Made by a program: the position numbers and the translations under genes
Part shown: positions 47,950-58,154 of the stretch, in pieces
How positions within the stretch are numbered: position 1 is the stretch's first letter
How the letters are laid out: each line of letters starts with the position of its first letter
The notes under the pieces: model-generated
The model's input: the letters and a program-made list of their open reading frames with translations, nothing else
Database searches by the model: none
What the model was told of the DNA's origin: nothing
Assembly (NCBI RefSeq): GCF_017792025.1
Contig: NZ_CP046956.1
Location: 2,294,001-2,358,000, forward strand
Reading direction: 5' to 3'
DNA length: 64,000 bases
Source: Sediminibacillus dalangtanensis
Lineage (GTDB): Bacteria; Bacillota; Bacilli; Bacillales; Amphibacillaceae

Positions 47950-49092
47950 TCACTCCCCTGCTGCATCCCTGTGTAAATATTTTTGCGTTAACTGCTGATG
48001 TTCTTCAAATGTTTCCGAGTAATAAATTGTCCCGTCTTCTGCCGCCACAAAATACATATAGCTAGTGTCCTCTGGATTGAGAACGGACTGTAAGGAATTC
48101 TCTCCGAAGTTTGAAATTGGTCCTACCGGGAGTCCGGATACTTGATAGGTATTATAAGGCGACTCAACCTCAAGATCTTCGAACAACACCCTTGATTTAT
48201 GCTCGCCCAAGGCATAAAGCACAGTCGGATCGGTCTGAAGTCTCATATCTTCAGCCATCCGGTTGAAAAACACTCCGGCTATCATCTTTCGATCTTTTTC
48301 TGTTCGCGCCTCTTTTTCAACCAGAGATGCCATTGTCAGTGCTTCGTGAACCGATTCTATCGTGTCATTCGCCGAAATGGAATCCAAATATGGCGTCAAA
48401 ACATTTTCTGTCTTTCGCAGCATTTTGTCGATAATCTTTTCCGGTGTAGGATTTTCTACATAATAATCATAGGTAGCGGCAAATAAGTAGCCTTCCAGTG
48501 GATGCCTGATTTCCGGATCCAATATCTCCTCCGATAATATCATTGGATGCTGAGCTATCAGATTTTCTAAGTATTCGACGTCTTCTGTTTTGGCAATAAA
48601 TGCTTCCGGATCAATGCCTGCTTTTTCAGCATAAATAGAGGCTATTTCTTCAATTGTTTTTCCTTCCGGAATGGTGATTGTCAGAATAGGATCCTTGACC
48701 AGTGTACCCGTCTGCAATGACTCCACAATCTGGTCAAAGCTCATCGACGGCGAGAACTCATACTCTCCCGCTTGAAACTCTGCCACATTATTGAATTTAA
48801 TATAAAAACGGAATACAAGGCTGTTGCTTATAATGCCATTTTCTTCTAAAATTCCAGCAATTTGGGAAGTAGAAGAACCTAAAGGTATTTCTACATCTGT
48901 GGTCGTGTCATCATCCGGATCTACTGGTTCCATGGCAGACTTGACGTATAAATATCCGGCAATGGAGCCGATTATCATGATCAATAGTAAACAGGACAGG
49001 ATAACAGCGACGATTTTCCTGACAGTGCTTGCTTCTTCTATTCGCTGTTTCCAACTTACGGAAAACTTTGTCTCTTTATCAGAAGTAGACAT
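47950..49092 (-). CDS. mltG: Endolytic murein transglycosylase MltG
   Basis: A 380-residue membrane-anchored enzyme: short cytoplasmic N-terminus, membrane helix (about 28-51), a LysM-like region (about 65-135) and the YceG catalytic domain. The catalytic Glu is Glu259 in SLVEKEARTE. VSGLPVGPISNFGENSLQSVLNP-type loop follows near 330-350. It cuts nascent glycan strands and is thought to set their length. It precedes trmR as yrrL precedes yrrM in B. subtilis. Confidence 0.95.
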   Translation of the reverse strand: MSTSDKETKFSVSWKQRIEEASTVRKIVAVILSCLLLIMIIGSIAGYLYVKSAMEPVDPDDDTTTDVEIPLGSSTSQIAGILEENGIISNSLVFRFYIKFNNVAEFQAGEYEFSPSMSFDQIVESLQTGTLVKDPILTITIPEGKTIEEIASIYAEKAGIDPEAFIAKTEDVEYLENLIAQHPMILSEEILDPEIRHPLEGYLFAATYDYYVENPTPEKIIDKMLRKTENVLTPYLDSISANDTIESVHEALTMASLVEKEARTEKDRKMIAGVFFNRMAEDMRLQTDPTVLYALGEHKSRVLFEDLEVESPYNTYQVSGLPVGPISNFGENSLQSVLNPEDTSYMYFVAAEDGTIYYSETFEEHQQLTQKYLHRDAAGE

Positions 49093-49230
49093 ACGAAACC
49101 CCCTTCACCGGATTTATTATACTACAAACATCGACAACATTTCTAATTATTATGTAATTTACTCAAGTTTTCCGGTTAAACCCCGCCATCCCGTTAAAGC
49201 ATAAAAAGCCTGACCCAGTGTATATTACCA

Positions 49231-49315
49231 CAAAGGGGGTAGGCGCTGGAGCTGGACGTGGCTGGTTCAGCCAATAATGATCCACAGACAGTTAATTTTA
49301 TCATTTCCTATACAA
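49231..49315. repeat. Family B repeat, short copy (85 bp)
   Basis: GGGGGTAGGCGCTGGAGCTG to ATCATTTCCTATACAA, the right end of the longer copy at 30232-30465 with few changes. It lies in the 49093-49395 gap, which otherwise holds the yrzB terminator and the mltG leader. Confidence 0.75.
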
Positions 49316-49326
49316 TCACAATCAAA

Positions 49327-49364
49327 AAAAGCCTATTACCGGCAAAGACCGATAATAAGCTTTT
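49327..49364 (-). terminator. Terminator of ireB-ruvX-yrzB
   Basis: AAAAGCCTATTACCGG pairs with CCGATAATAAGCTTTT across a 6-base loop, with a T-run on the minus side. Confidence 0.82.
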
Positions 49365-49395
49365 CATTCATCATAAAAACATCATAAAAAGAAAT

Positions 49396-49680
49396 TTATT
49401 CAGTTTCTTCATCCGTCAGGGTATTAAGCATTTCCTCGACCATTTCCCATTCTTCCTCTGATTCAATTTGAAACAATGACAAGTCATCTTCATCCTGAGA
49501 CTTTTCCTCATAGCGGAAGGCAAATACCTCGACTTCATCATCGTCTTTCTGTTCAGCGGGAACGACAGCAATATACGAGTTGCCTGTCTGGTCTACATCA
49601 AAAGTGAACAGCACTTCAAATAAATGCTCTTCTCCATTCTCGTCTGGAATGATGATTCTTTCTTTTTCTTCTAATGCCAT
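49396..49680 (-). CDS. yrzB: DUF1292 protein YrzB
   Basis: A 94-residue, very acidic protein (ERIIIPDENGEEHLFEVLFTFD, SYIAVVPAEQKDDDEVEVFAFRYEE), the DUF1292 pattern. The family has no known function and is always found with ruvX and ireB in Firmicutes, as here. Confidence 0.93.
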   Translation of the reverse strand: MALEEKERIIIPDENGEEHLFEVLFTFDVDQTGNSYIAVVPAEQKDDDEVEVFAFRYEEKSQDEDDLSLFQIESEEEWEMVEEMLNTLTDEETE

Positions 49681-49705
49681 TTCTGCACCTCCGTAAGTTA
49701 TTCGT

Positions 49706-50122
49706 TCATTTGTTTGCGTCCAGGTAACCTTGCAAAATCATGACCGCAGCCATTTTATCAATTACCTTTTTACGTTTTTTTCGGCTCATATCGGCTTCTA
49801 AGAGAACCCGCTCCGCAGCCATGGTAGTCAACCTTTCATCCCATAAAACCGTCCGGAGTGAAAAACGATCCTCGAGGTATTTGGCAAATGCTTGAGAAGC
49901 TTCGCCCCGTTCCCCGATTGTTCCGTTCATATTTTTAGGCAAGCCGACTACTGCCTCTTCAATATTATATTCCGAGATTATTCTTTCTATTTCGGATTCG
50001 GCTGTCGAATAATCCTTTTCATCCCATTTAATGGTCGTGATACCTTGCGCAGTCCAGCCTAGAGCATCACTGACAGCAACCCCGATTGTTTTTTCACCAA
50101 CATCAAAGCCAATCTTTTTCAT
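49706..50122 (-). CDS. ruvX: Holliday junction resolvase-like nuclease RuvX/YqgF
   Basis: A 138-residue RNase H-fold protein with Asp7 in [26 protein letters not shown] near 60 and [11 protein letters not shown] near 95-105, the active-site acidic residues. The family is linked to 16S rRNA 5' processing and, by fold, to junction resolution. It follows ireB by 2 bases. Confidence 0.93.
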   Translation of the reverse strand: MKKIGFDVGEKTIGVAVSDALGWTAQGITTIKWDEKDYSTAESEIERIISEYNIEEAVVGLPKNMNGTIGERGEASQAFAKYLEDRFSLRTVLWDERLTTMAAERVLLEADMSRKKRKKVIDKMAAVMILQGYLDANK

Positions 50123-50124
50123 TA

Positions 50125-50388
50125 TTACTCCTTATGGTTATTTAAATAGGACTTGACCAGTTCTTCAATCAACTCATCCCGCTCTATTTTTCTGATTAGG
50201 TTCCTTGCATCCTTATGCCGGGGAATATACGCCGGATCACCAGACAACAAATACCCGACGATCTGGTTGATTGGATTGTAACCTTTTTCCCGTAAAGCTT
50301 CATGCACGGTTAAGAGCACTTCTTTCACATTTTTTTCGAATGGTTCTTCGGGAAAGTTAAATTTCATTGTTTTGTCCATAGATCCCAT
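50125..50388 (-). CDS. ireB: IreB-family regulatory protein (UPF0297)
   Basis: An 87-residue protein with the near-invariant core [20 protein letters not shown]. In Enterococcus IreB is a substrate of the PASTA kinase IreK and limits cephalosporin resistance. The ATG at 50388 ([10 protein letters not shown]) follows a GGGGG site; an upstream ATG at 50409 gives a 7-residue extension without a good site. It heads the ireB-ruvX-yrzB unit. Confidence 0.93.
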   Translation of the reverse strand: MGSMDKTMKFNFPEEPFEKNVKEVLLTVHEALREKGYNPINQIVGYLLSGDPAYIPRHKDARNLIRKIERDELIEELVKSYLNNHKE

Positions 50389-50482
50389 TAGTTTACCCCC
50401 GTTTTTCAAATTTTAACGTTAACTGACAAACGTCCACAATTCGTTACTCCCTATTATATACCTAAACCGTCTTCAAGAAAAA

Positions 50483-53119
50483 CTAGGAATTTTCCCTGAT
50501 AAATGTTTCGGCATATTGAAGTGCCTCTGGGAGCTGGTCCGGATTTTTGCCTCCCGCCTGCGCCATATCGGGACGACCACCACCGCCGCCACCGCAACGT
50601 TGTGCCGTTTCTTTGATCAGTTTTCCTGCATGATAACCTTGTTCAACAAGGTCCTTCGAAACTCCTGCCGCGAGCTGGACTTTTCCGTTGGAAACCGAGC
50701 CTAACAGAATAATGCCGGAGCCGACTTTTTGCTTGAGTTCGTCTACCATATTGCGCAGCTGGTTCATGTCCTGGACATCCACCTGCCGGGCAAGAAGTTT
50801 CACCCCGTCAACTTCTTGAAGATGATCCAGTATAGAAGATGCTTCCAAATTAGAAAGCTTGGCACTTAACGATTCCTTTTCTCTTTGGAGTTCTTTCATC
50901 TCATTGAATAGGACGTCGATTCGATCCGGCACACTCTCCGGACTTGTCTTCAGCATATCAGCTGCATTCCTTAGCAAAGTCTGTCTGTCGTTTAAATACT
51001 GATAAGCTGCCTTCCCAGTGCTTGCTTCGATCCTGCGCGTTCCAGCGCCAATTCCGGACTCAGCTGTTACCTTGAACAAACCGATTTCTGCAGTGTTGAC
51101 GACATGGCAGCCTCCACATAATTCAATGCTGTAATCGCCGACCTGGACTACACGTACGATATCGCCGTACTTTTCTCCGAATAAGGCCATAGCTCCCATC
51201 TTCTTGGCTTCATCAATTGGATGATAATCAATTGCAACGGGTACAGATGCCCATATTTTTTCATTGACAAGTTGTTCCACACGGTCCAATTCCTCTCTCG
51301 AGATAGACCCGAAATGGGAGAAGTCAAACCGAAGCCGGTCTGCAGTTACCAAGGATCCAGCTTGGTTGACATGTTCTCCCAATACATCTTTTAATGCCTG
51401 ATGAAGCAAGTGTGTAGCTGTATGGTTTTTGACAATTTCCGAACGGGATTGTTGGTCAACTCTAGCCTTTACCCGTTCCCCTTTTTGCAATCGTCCTTCC
51501 TGTACCAGGACACGGTGCAGGTTCTGTCCCTGCGGGGCTTTCTGAACATCTTCTACCGAGAGTGTAGCATGATCGGTATGAATCCAGCCTTTGTCAGCAA
51601 CCTGCCCGCCGCTTTCAGCATAAAATGGCGTTTCTTTCAAGAAAAGGTAAGCCTCTTCCCCTGCTTCCACGGTATCGACCAGCTCTTTGTCTTTGATAAT
51701 CTCCAAAACGGTGGTTTCCGCTTCCAGCTCTTCATAACCGATAAACGTGCTTTCCGCTTCCACTTCTCCGGCAACGCCTTCTTGGACATGCATGGAATCA
51801 ACCTTTTGCCTGGCTTGACGCGCCCTTTCCCGCTGTTTGTTCATTTCCTGCTCAAAGCCTTCCTCATCAATGGTAAAACCCGCTTCGCTTATATATTCAT
51901 CAGTGAGTTCCTTCGGAAAACCATAGGTATCATACAAACGGAATACCTCTTCACCAGGAAAGACATTACTGCCCTTTTGTTTTTCGTTTTCCATGATTTC
52001 CGATAAAATTGCCAAACCTTCGCTAAGGGTTTCGTGGAACCGTTCCTCTTCTGTCTTTACCACGTTCTCAATAAAGGACTTTTTATTCTGTACTTCTTCA
52101 TAAAATTCTCCCATGATATCACTGACCGAATCCACCAGCTGGTACATGAAAGGCCGGTTGATTCCAATCTGCTTGGCATAACGGACTGCCCGCCGCAAGA
52201 GTCTTCTCAACACATAGCCGCGTCCTTCATTCGAAGGAAGCGCACCGTCACTGACTGCAAACGTAACCGTTCGGATATGGTCGGCAATTACTTTGAATGC
52301 TATGTCGCCTGCTTCCGTTTCGCCATAGTTGACGCCGGCCAGTTGTTCGGCACGTTGTATCAGCGGCATGAACAAGTCGGTTTCAAAATTAGTCGGCGTA
52401 TCCTGGATGACACATACCATCCGTTCCAGCCCCATTCCAGTATCGATGTTTTTCTTAGGGAGCGGGGTATAAGTGTGATCGGGATTATGATTGAATTGAG
52501 AAAAAACCAAATTCCATATTTCCAGATAACGCTCGTTTTCTCCACCTGGGTACAGCTCCGGATCACTTGCGTCCTTCCCGTATTTTTCGCCGCGATCATA
52601 GAATATTTCCGTGTTCGGTCCGCTTGGTCCCTCGCCGATATCCCAAAAATTTTCTTCCAGGCGAATAATCCTTTCTTCCGGAAGTCCAATTTTGTCCCGC
52701 CAAATTTGAAAGGCTTCATCATCTTCCGGGTGGACGGTTACAGAAAGTCTTTCTTTTTCAAAACCGATCCAATCGTCACTGGTGAGAAACTCCCAAGCCC
52801 ACTCAATCGCTTCTTCTTTAAAATAATCACCAATCGAGAAGTTCCCCAGCATCTCAAAGAAGGTGTGGTGCCGTGCGGTCTTCCCTACATTTTCAATATC
52901 ATTTGTCCGGATCGCTTTTTGGGCATTGACCAATCGGGGATTATCCGGAATGACTCTTCCATCAAAGTACTTTTTTAACGTTGCTACACCACTGTTGATC
53001 CAAAGCAGTGTCGGATCTTCTTTCGGCACTAAAGAGGCACTTGGTTCTACACGGTGCCCTTTCTCCTTAAAGAAATCTAAGTACATTTGCCGAACTTCTG
53101 CTGAAGTTAAATGCTTCAT
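50483..53119 (-). CDS. alaS: Alanyl-tRNA synthetase
   Basis: An 878-residue class II enzyme with the aminoacylation domain (about 1-440; [20 protein letters not shown] as motif 2 region), an editing domain with HTATH near 565-569 and CGGCH near 667 (zinc ligands), and a C-terminal C-Ala domain ending [15 protein letters not shown]. It attaches Ala to tRNA-Ala and clears Ser/Gly mischarging. Expression is controlled by the T-box leader upstream. Confidence 0.97.
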   Translation of the reverse strand: MKHLTSAEVRQMYLDFFKEKGHRVEPSASLVPKEDPTLLWINSGVATLKKYFDGRVIPDNPRLVNAQKAIRTNDIENVGKTARHHTFFEMLGNFSIGDYFKEEAIEWAWEFLTSDDWIGFEKERLSVTVHPEDDEAFQIWRDKIGLPEERIIRLEENFWDIGEGPSGPNTEIFYDRGEKYGKDASDPELYPGGENERYLEIWNLVFSQFNHNPDHTYTPLPKKNIDTGMGLERMVCVIQDTPTNFETDLFMPLIQRAEQLAGVNYGETEAGDIAFKVIADHIRTVTFAVSDGALPSNEGRGYVLRRLLRRAVRYAKQIGINRPFMYQLVDSVSDIMGEFYEEVQNKKSFIENVVKTEEERFHETLSEGLAILSEIMENEKQKGSNVFPGEEVFRLYDTYGFPKELTDEYISEAGFTIDEEGFEQEMNKQRERARQARQKVDSMHVQEGVAGEVEAESTFIGYEELEAETTVLEIIKDKELVDTVEAGEEAYLFLKETPFYAESGGQVADKGWIHTDHATLSVEDVQKAPQGQNLHRVLVQEGRLQKGERVKARVDQQSRSEIVKNHTATHLLHQALKDVLGEHVNQAGSLVTADRLRFDFSHFGSISREELDRVEQLVNEKIWASVPVAIDYHPIDEAKKMGAMALFGEKYGDIVRVVQVGDYSIELCGGCHVVNTAEIGLFKVTAESGIGAGTRRIEASTGKAAYQYLNDRQTLLRNAADMLKTSPESVPDRIDVLFNEMKELQREKESLSAKLSNLEASSILDHLQEVDGVKLLARQVDVQDMNQLRNMVDELKQKVGSGIILLGSVSNGKVQLAAGVSKDLVEQGYHAGKLIKETAQRCGGGGGGRPDMAQAGGKNPDQLPEALQYAETFIRENS

Positions 53120-53211
53120 AGGTTTATACCTCCATTGACTTTGACTTATTTTACAAAGGATTGCTTACTAACTTCGTTCTCCCCCAAACAGGATAGACTT
53201 TCCGATAAAAC

Positions 53212-53433
53212 AAAAAAAGCCCCCGTTCCTGCCTGAAAGCAGGGACGAGAGCTCTGTTCGCGGTACCACCCTGATTATGGATACAACGATCCATCACCTC
53301 TAGTTGCTTGTAACGGTGCAGGCCGGCGGAGATGAATCCGCACTCAGATCTAGCTTCCATGGTCCTGTCCGGGAATTTTTTCAGCCTGGAAATTCCTCTC
53401 TGATCGGGTGGATCACCATGTACTCGGGATCAT
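53212..53433 (-). promoter_or_regulatory. T-box riboswitch of alaS
   Basis: The minus strand carries the conserved T-box sequence GGGTGGTACCGCG (about 53259-53271), an upstream AGAGAGG stem I motif and a terminator (GTCCCTGC against GCAGGAAC, extended stem, at 53212-53252) followed by TTTTTTT. Uncharged tRNA-Ala would stabilise the antiterminator and let alaS be read. The specifier codon was not resolved by eye. Confidence 0.93.
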
Positions 53434-53439
53434 CAACGT

Positions 53440-53448
53440 ATTATAGCA
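53440..53448 (-). promoter_or_regulatory. Extended -10 promoter at the alaS leader
   Basis: TGCTATAAT on the minus strand, 7 bases before the probable leader start; no clear -35. Confidence 0.5.
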
Positions 53449-53482
53449 TTCCTTCTATTGTCCTTCGTCTACTTGTATCAAA

Positions 53483-53511
53483 AGTATAAAAAAGATTCTT
53501 TCTTATGTCAA
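53483..53511 (-). promoter_or_regulatory. Second sigma-A promoter upstream of the alaS leader
   Basis: TTGACA (53511-53506) and TATACT (53488-53483) with 17-base spacing on the minus strand. The -35 ends 1 base before the yrrI stop codon. It would add about 40 bases to the leader. Confidence 0.6.
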
Positions 53512-54579
53512 TCAATCCGCCGCACGAAAACGATGGATATGAAACAGAATTACTTTTAAAATGGTAAGTAGCGGGACTGCCAGTATCATTCCGATAATTC
53601 CGCCAACTTCTCCCCCGGCAAGTAAAGCAAATATTATTAAAATCGGATGAATATCGATGCTTTTGCCGACAATGAACGGGGAAAGTAGATTCCCTTCGAT
53701 AATCTGTACGATAAACACGGCGATCACTACATAAACGACCATTTTATACGAGATAGTAAAAGCAATTACTACTGCCGGAATAGCTCCCAGAATCGGACCA
53801 AAGTAGGGAATAATATTTGTCACTCCCATGATCACTGCCAAGAGAAGTGGATATCGCATGCCGATCAGCCACAAAAAACCATAGGTGGTCAAACTAACAA
53901 ACAGGCAGACAAGCAACTGCCCCCTAATATAATTTCCAAGACTCTTATCTATTTCAAGGCAAAGCTTCCGCCCGTCGTCCCGATATTTCTCCGGAGTCAG
54001 CCCGCTGACTACTTTCCTGATCAAATCAAAATCTTTCAGCATATAAAAAACAAGTACGGGAATCACCGCTGCCAGTATGATGATATCCATTAGTTTGGCT
54101 GCCTGTTCAACTACACTAGTAAGTAAATGACCGATAAATTCTTCCACCCGGTAAAAAAGAAGATCCATCCGGTCATGTACGGATTCTGGTAAGTAAGCTG
54201 TACGTTCATACAATCCATAGATCGCACTGCGGTATTGCTCCATAAACGCAGGCAAATTGGCGTTCAAATCCCGGAGCTGATGGAGCAGTACGGGAAAAGC
54301 TTTGTAAAGAAGATAACCTGAAAGACCAAAAAACACGATATAAATACCGATAATGGCAAACCAACGGGGAAAATTACATTGATGAAGCTTTTCAATTACA
54401 GGATGCAGCAAATAAGCAATCAATGCCGAGATAATGAAAGGAGTCAATATATGGAGAAGTACAGTCAAAACCGTCTGATATAGTGGCAGCAGCCTCCATA
54501 ACAAATACATAAATAAAAATGCCAATATTCCGGCTGAAATCCAGTATAAAAAGCGGATAGATTTATTAGGATGGAACAA
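53512..54579 (-). CDS. yrrI: AI-2E-family transporter YrrI
   Basis: A 355-residue polytopic protein of the AI-2E/YtvI family (about eight helices in the hydrophobic pattern), with a long central external or coiled segment (about 105-165) and TNIIPYFGPILGAIPAVVIA and EGNLLSPFIVGKSIDIHPI near 250-310, both family motifs. Substrates vary and include autoinducers, ions and others, so the cargo is not assigned. The start is TTG at 54579 after GGAGGAG. It matches yrrI upstream of alaS in B. subtilis. Confidence 0.88.
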   Translation of the reverse strand: MFHPNKSIRFLYWISAGILAFLFMYLLWRLLPLYQTVLTVLLHILTPFIISALIAYLLHPVIEKLHQCNFPRWFAIIGIYIVFFGLSGYLLYKAFPVLLHQLRDLNANLPAFMEQYRSAIYGLYERTAYLPESVHDRMDLLFYRVEEFIGHLLTSVVEQAAKLMDIIILAAVIPVLVFYMLKDFDLIRKVVSGLTPEKYRDDGRKLCLEIDKSLGNYIRGQLLVCLFVSLTTYGFLWLIGMRYPLLLAVIMGVTNIIPYFGPILGAIPAVVIAFTISYKMVVYVVIAVFIVQIIEGNLLSPFIVGKSIDIHPILIIFALLAGGEVGGIIGMILAVPLLTILKVILFHIHRFRAAD

Positions 54580-54693
54580 ACATACTCCTCCTTCCCGGTA
54601 AACAAACTTGACGATTTGAACCCCAAACGTCTCGATTTAGTTTTCCCAGGAAAGAAGATTTTATCAATCCATGTTGGGCGCTGCTAATACATT

Positions 54694-54882
54694 CTACCAA
54701 CTTGCTTTTCTTTCATCCTCGCTAAAAAGGTCATTCAACGAACTCAAAGAACCATCCTGCTCAACCTGATGCAGATCAAGTACTTCTCCCAATAGAGACA
54801 GCTCGATAAAACAATTCCAGCAATAAAATTGCTGGTTTCCTATTTTCCCAATGTTTTTACTTTTACAGTTCGGGCAATGCAT
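54694..54882 (-). CDS. Small zinc-ribbon protein, function unknown
   Basis: A 62-residue protein starting HCPNCKSKNIGKIGNQQFYC, with Cys3/Cys6 and Cys21/Cys24 (CWNC) forming a probable zinc ribbon, followed by an acidic tail. GGAGG precedes its ATG. It lies between recD2 and yrrI. Likely a nucleic-acid or protein-binding small protein; no function can be assigned. Confidence 0.8.
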   Translation of the reverse strand: MHCPNCKSKNIGKIGNQQFYCWNCFIELSLLGEVLDLHQVEQDGSLSSLNDLFSEDERKASW

Positions 54883-54953
54883 CCAGGACCCTCCTTGCCA
54901 AATCGTAAGTTGTCCTAAAGCATGCCCGATTTATGCTGTTTTATACATAAAAT

Positions 54954-57278
54954 CTATAGAAAATCGTAAGGCGAAAGTTCTTCTTCCTCCTCCTGGTCCG
55001 GGTGAGGTATATTCTCCATGAGTTCCCGAAGCTGTTCTTCTAATGAAGTAAACCGGCGATTCGTATCCTGTTCATTGACTCCTTGAATAAATGCCTGTTT
55101 ATTGCCACACAAAATCAATGATTTCTTACATCTTGTGACAGCGGTGTATAGTAAGTTCTTACGTAGCATTCTTCGATATCCTTGGATAACCGGAATGATG
55201 ACAATCGGAAATTCGCTGCCCTGCGACTTGTGTATGGAAGTGCAGTAAGCATGCATAATATTGGTTAAATCTTTCCGTTCATATACTACTTCTTTTTCTT
55301 CAAAGGCTACCACAACTTCTTCAGCCTGACCGCTTCCCTCGTCTTCCTCGAAAATCGCCGATATTTCTCCGATATCTCCATTAAACACACCATCTTCCGG
55401 CTGATTGACCAATTGGATTACTTTGTCGCCGGTCCGGAACGTGATATCCTTTGTACGAATTTCCCTGCGTTGATTTGTTTTCGGATTGATCAATTTTTGA
55501 ATTTCTTCATTGATACGATGAATGCCCGCTTTGGAACGATACATCGGTGCAAGCACTTGCAGATCTCGAAGATCGACCCCTTTGTCGTGTGCGCGTTTCA
55601 CAATTTGAATAATCACATCGACCACTTGATATTCCGGACATTCAATAAAATTAAAATCCGTTTCCTGCTGAAGGGAGTCAGTCCTGCACTGATTATTTTT
55701 TATTTCATGAGCAAGCTGAATAATCTTCGAGCCTTCTTTCTGCCGGTATACTTCGTTGAGTTGTACATAGGGGACAAGACCGCTTTTAAGTAAATCGGCC
55801 AATACCTGACCTGGCCCTACAGACGGTAGTTGATCTTCGTCACCGACAATGAGTACTTGCATATTATTTGGAATTGCTTTGAACAATTGATGTGCCAGCC
55901 AGATATCCACCATGGAAAATTCGTCTATGACCAGCAGCTTTCCTTCCAACTGATTATCTTCATCTTTTTCAAAGGTTTCATGCCCATTCCAGCCTAGCAG
56001 CCGATGAATCGTCACAGCCGGAAGACCGGTAGACTCTTTCATGCGCTTAGCGGCCCTTCCGGTTGGAGCGGTCAATATAAATGGATAAGTTGCATCACTG
56101 TCGTAATCATCGGGATCGAGTGATAAACCGTGAATCTCTGCATAAGCATTGATAATTCCTTTAATGACCGTTGTCTTTCCGGTACCCGGCCCACCTGTCA
56201 ACACCATCAATTTGGAACCAATCGATTTTTCAATCGCCTGATATTGTTCCTTACCGTAACTGAGAGACTCTTCTTCCTCAATCCTTCCGACGATTTTTAG
56301 CAGCTCCGCATCTGCCGGCTGTTCAGAGATTTTTTGTTTGAAAATACGGTCGATACTTGTACAAAAGCCGCTTTCTGAATAATATAGCGATGGCAAGTAA
56401 ACCCTCGAGTCCACTACAATTATCTTTTTCCGCTTATTCAACTCTGCAATCTGAGAAGTGATTGTTTCCGGCTCTATCTGATACTCCTCTCCATGCAACA
56501 ATTCATCAACGGCTTCCAAATGGTTTTCCAATGGCAGATAAACATGTCCCTCCTGAATACTTTGCTGCAATGTATAAATGCAGGCAGCTTGAATCCGACT
56601 GGGATGATCCATCGGAATGTGATTTTGTCGGGCAACTTCGTCAGCTCGTTGAAATCCGAAGCCTTCTATGTCAAAAACATACTGGTATGGATCCTGCTCA
56701 AGGATGGTAATGGCCTCGTCTTTATAGGCTTGATAAATTTTTTGTGCCATTTTCAATCCGAATCCATAGTTGGATAAATGGACGACAATATGTTCAAACC
56801 CCTGGTGTTCGGCCAGATCCTTTGAAAGCTGTTCCGCTTTTTCTTGCGCTAGGCCTGGAATCGAATCCAATACACCAGGGTCCTGCAATATCTTGCTGAC
56901 CGCCGTTTCCCCTAATTCTTTGACAATTCGCTGTGCTGTTTTTTTACCGATTCCGTAAAACAGGTCACTGGATAGGTAAGCGACCAATCCATCTTCCGTT
57001 TCTGGAACGAACCGTTTAAATTGGTTCACCTCGTATTGCAGACCGAATTTTTTATGATGTTCAAAAGTACCGTAAAAAACGTAGGTTTCTCCTTCATTTA
57101 GGCGGGAAAAGTACCCTTTTACAACCATGTCTTTTTCTTTGAAAGACTCATTGGTCTCTAGAACCTTGATTCTGGCAATGGAAAAGTGCTCCTCCTCATT
57201 GATAAATATATGATGGATGAGCTCTCCTTTCACATAACTATTCTGTTGCGACTGTCGGTTTTTATCTTCCATTGCCAT
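54954..57278 (-). CDS. recD2: ATP-dependent 5'-3' DNA helicase RecD2
   Basis: A 774-residue SF1B helicase with the long N-terminal part of RecD2 proteins: an OB-like domain, helix-hairpin-helix repeats (LSSDLFYGIGKKTAQRIV near 95; LDSIPGLAQEKAEQL) and then the motor, with Walker A GGPGTGKTTVIKG near 362-374, VIDEFSMVD and GDEDQLPSVGPG. It ends with HKSQGSEFP-type motif V and VTRCKK motif VI. RecD2 acts in DNA repair and replication-fork maintenance outside a RecBCD complex. It follows yrrB by 15 bases. Confidence 0.96.
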   Translation of the reverse strand: MAMEDKNRQSQQNSYVKGELIHHIFINEEEHFSIARIKVLETNESFKEKDMVVKGYFSRLNEGETYVFYGTFEHHKKFGLQYEVNQFKRFVPETEDGLVAYLSSDLFYGIGKKTAQRIVKELGETAVSKILQDPGVLDSIPGLAQEKAEQLSKDLAEHQGFEHIVVHLSNYGFGLKMAQKIYQAYKDEAITILEQDPYQYVFDIEGFGFQRADEVARQNHIPMDHPSRIQAACIYTLQQSIQEGHVYLPLENHLEAVDELLHGEEYQIEPETITSQIAELNKRKKIIVVDSRVYLPSLYYSESGFCTSIDRIFKQKISEQPADAELLKIVGRIEEEESLSYGKEQYQAIEKSIGSKLMVLTGGPGTGKTTVIKGIINAYAEIHGLSLDPDDYDSDATYPFILTAPTGRAAKRMKESTGLPAVTIHRLLGWNGHETFEKDEDNQLEGKLLVIDEFSMVDIWLAHQLFKAIPNNMQVLIVGDEDQLPSVGPGQVLADLLKSGLVPYVQLNEVYRQKEGSKIIQLAHEIKNNQCRTDSLQQETDFNFIECPEYQVVDVIIQIVKRAHDKGVDLRDLQVLAPMYRSKAGIHRINEEIQKLINPKTNQRREIRTKDITFRTGDKVIQLVNQPEDGVFNGDIGEISAIFEEDEGSGQAEEVVVAFEEKEVVYERKDLTNIMHAYCTSIHKSQGSEFPIVIIPVIQGYRRMLRKNLLYTAVTRCKKSLILCGNKQAFIQGVNEQDTNRRFTSLEEQLRELMENIPHPDQEEEEELSPYDFL

Positions 57279-57293
57279 CTTGATTGCCCCTTT

Positions 57294-57968
57294 TTACTGT
57301 TCCTGGTTATCCTGGTTCAGCATATCGTCAATACTCTTTTTCCCGTTTGAAGCAAGCAGGTGATCCGGCTGGTATTGCAGTGCTTTGTTAAAATACTCGT
57401 AAGCTCGGTCGACATCTTCCTCATATAAAAAGCTAACGCCGATATTGTAGTACGCATCACTGTGTTCTTTGTCAAGTTCCAGCACTTTGAAAAAGGTTTG
57501 TTGCGCCAGCTGAATTTGATTCGTTTGTGCTAAAGCGAGTCCATACTGGAATAAAGCTGACTCATCTTTCGGGTTCAGCTCAATGGCCCGCTGAAAATAA
57601 GGCAGTGAAAGCTTTTGGTGGTCCTGATGCTGCAAGGACATCGCCAGCATCATGTAGACATCCCCTTCTTCAAGCCCTGTGTTGATTGCCTTTTGAAAGT
57701 GTTGTTGAGCGGTTGGATAGTCCTCTTGATCAAAGGCAGCATTTCCCAGTCCAAAGTAAGCTGTAGCGGCATTAGAATCGAGTTCGATCGCTTTCTGATA
57801 AAATTTTTCTGCCCGCTGATAGTCATTCATATGGAGCAATAAGTTGCCAAAGTTAATGAAACCTACTGGATCTTCTGGGTTTTCCTCGATCGCTTCATTG
57901 AACAAGCGTGCTGCTTCCTGAAGATCCTGTTCCTGCATTTTCTCTATCCCTTTACTGATTTTGTCCAT
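57294..57968 (-). CDS. yrrB: Tetratricopeptide-repeat protein YrrB
   Basis: A 224-residue protein made of about six TPR units (for example AARLFNEAIEENPEDPVGFINFG, AEKFYQKAIELDSNAATAYFGLG, YEYFNKALQYQPDHLLASNG), forming a superhelical scaffold for protein contacts. It lies upstream of recD2 as yrrB lies upstream of yrrC in B. subtilis. Partner unknown. Confidence 0.92.
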   Translation of the reverse strand: MDKISKGIEKMQEQDLQEAARLFNEAIEENPEDPVGFINFGNLLLHMNDYQRAEKFYQKAIELDSNAATAYFGLGNAAFDQEDYPTAQQHFQKAINTGLEEGDVYMMLAMSLQHQDHQKLSLPYFQRAIELNPKDESALFQYGLALAQTNQIQLAQQTFFKVLELDKEHSDAYYNIGVSFLYEEDVDRAYEYFNKALQYQPDHLLASNGKKSIDDMLNQDNQEQ

Positions 57969-58154
57969 CTTTTCACCTCAATTTATTTTCAGCCGTCTTA
58001 AATCCTACTGTTACTATACATTCTTACAAGTTTTTCATTGTTTTTTTTAAACAGTCAACACTCTCAGCTTTTCTTCAGCTATATAAACAAAACACATGCG
58101 CTCTTGATTTAGGACGAAGAAAAGCGTTTTTTGCATCACTTGTTTTTGTCCCAG

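Noticed and set aside
52034..52978. 314-residue plus-strand frame
   Set aside because: It is antisense to alaS, a clearly conserved gene, and its translation shows no domain.
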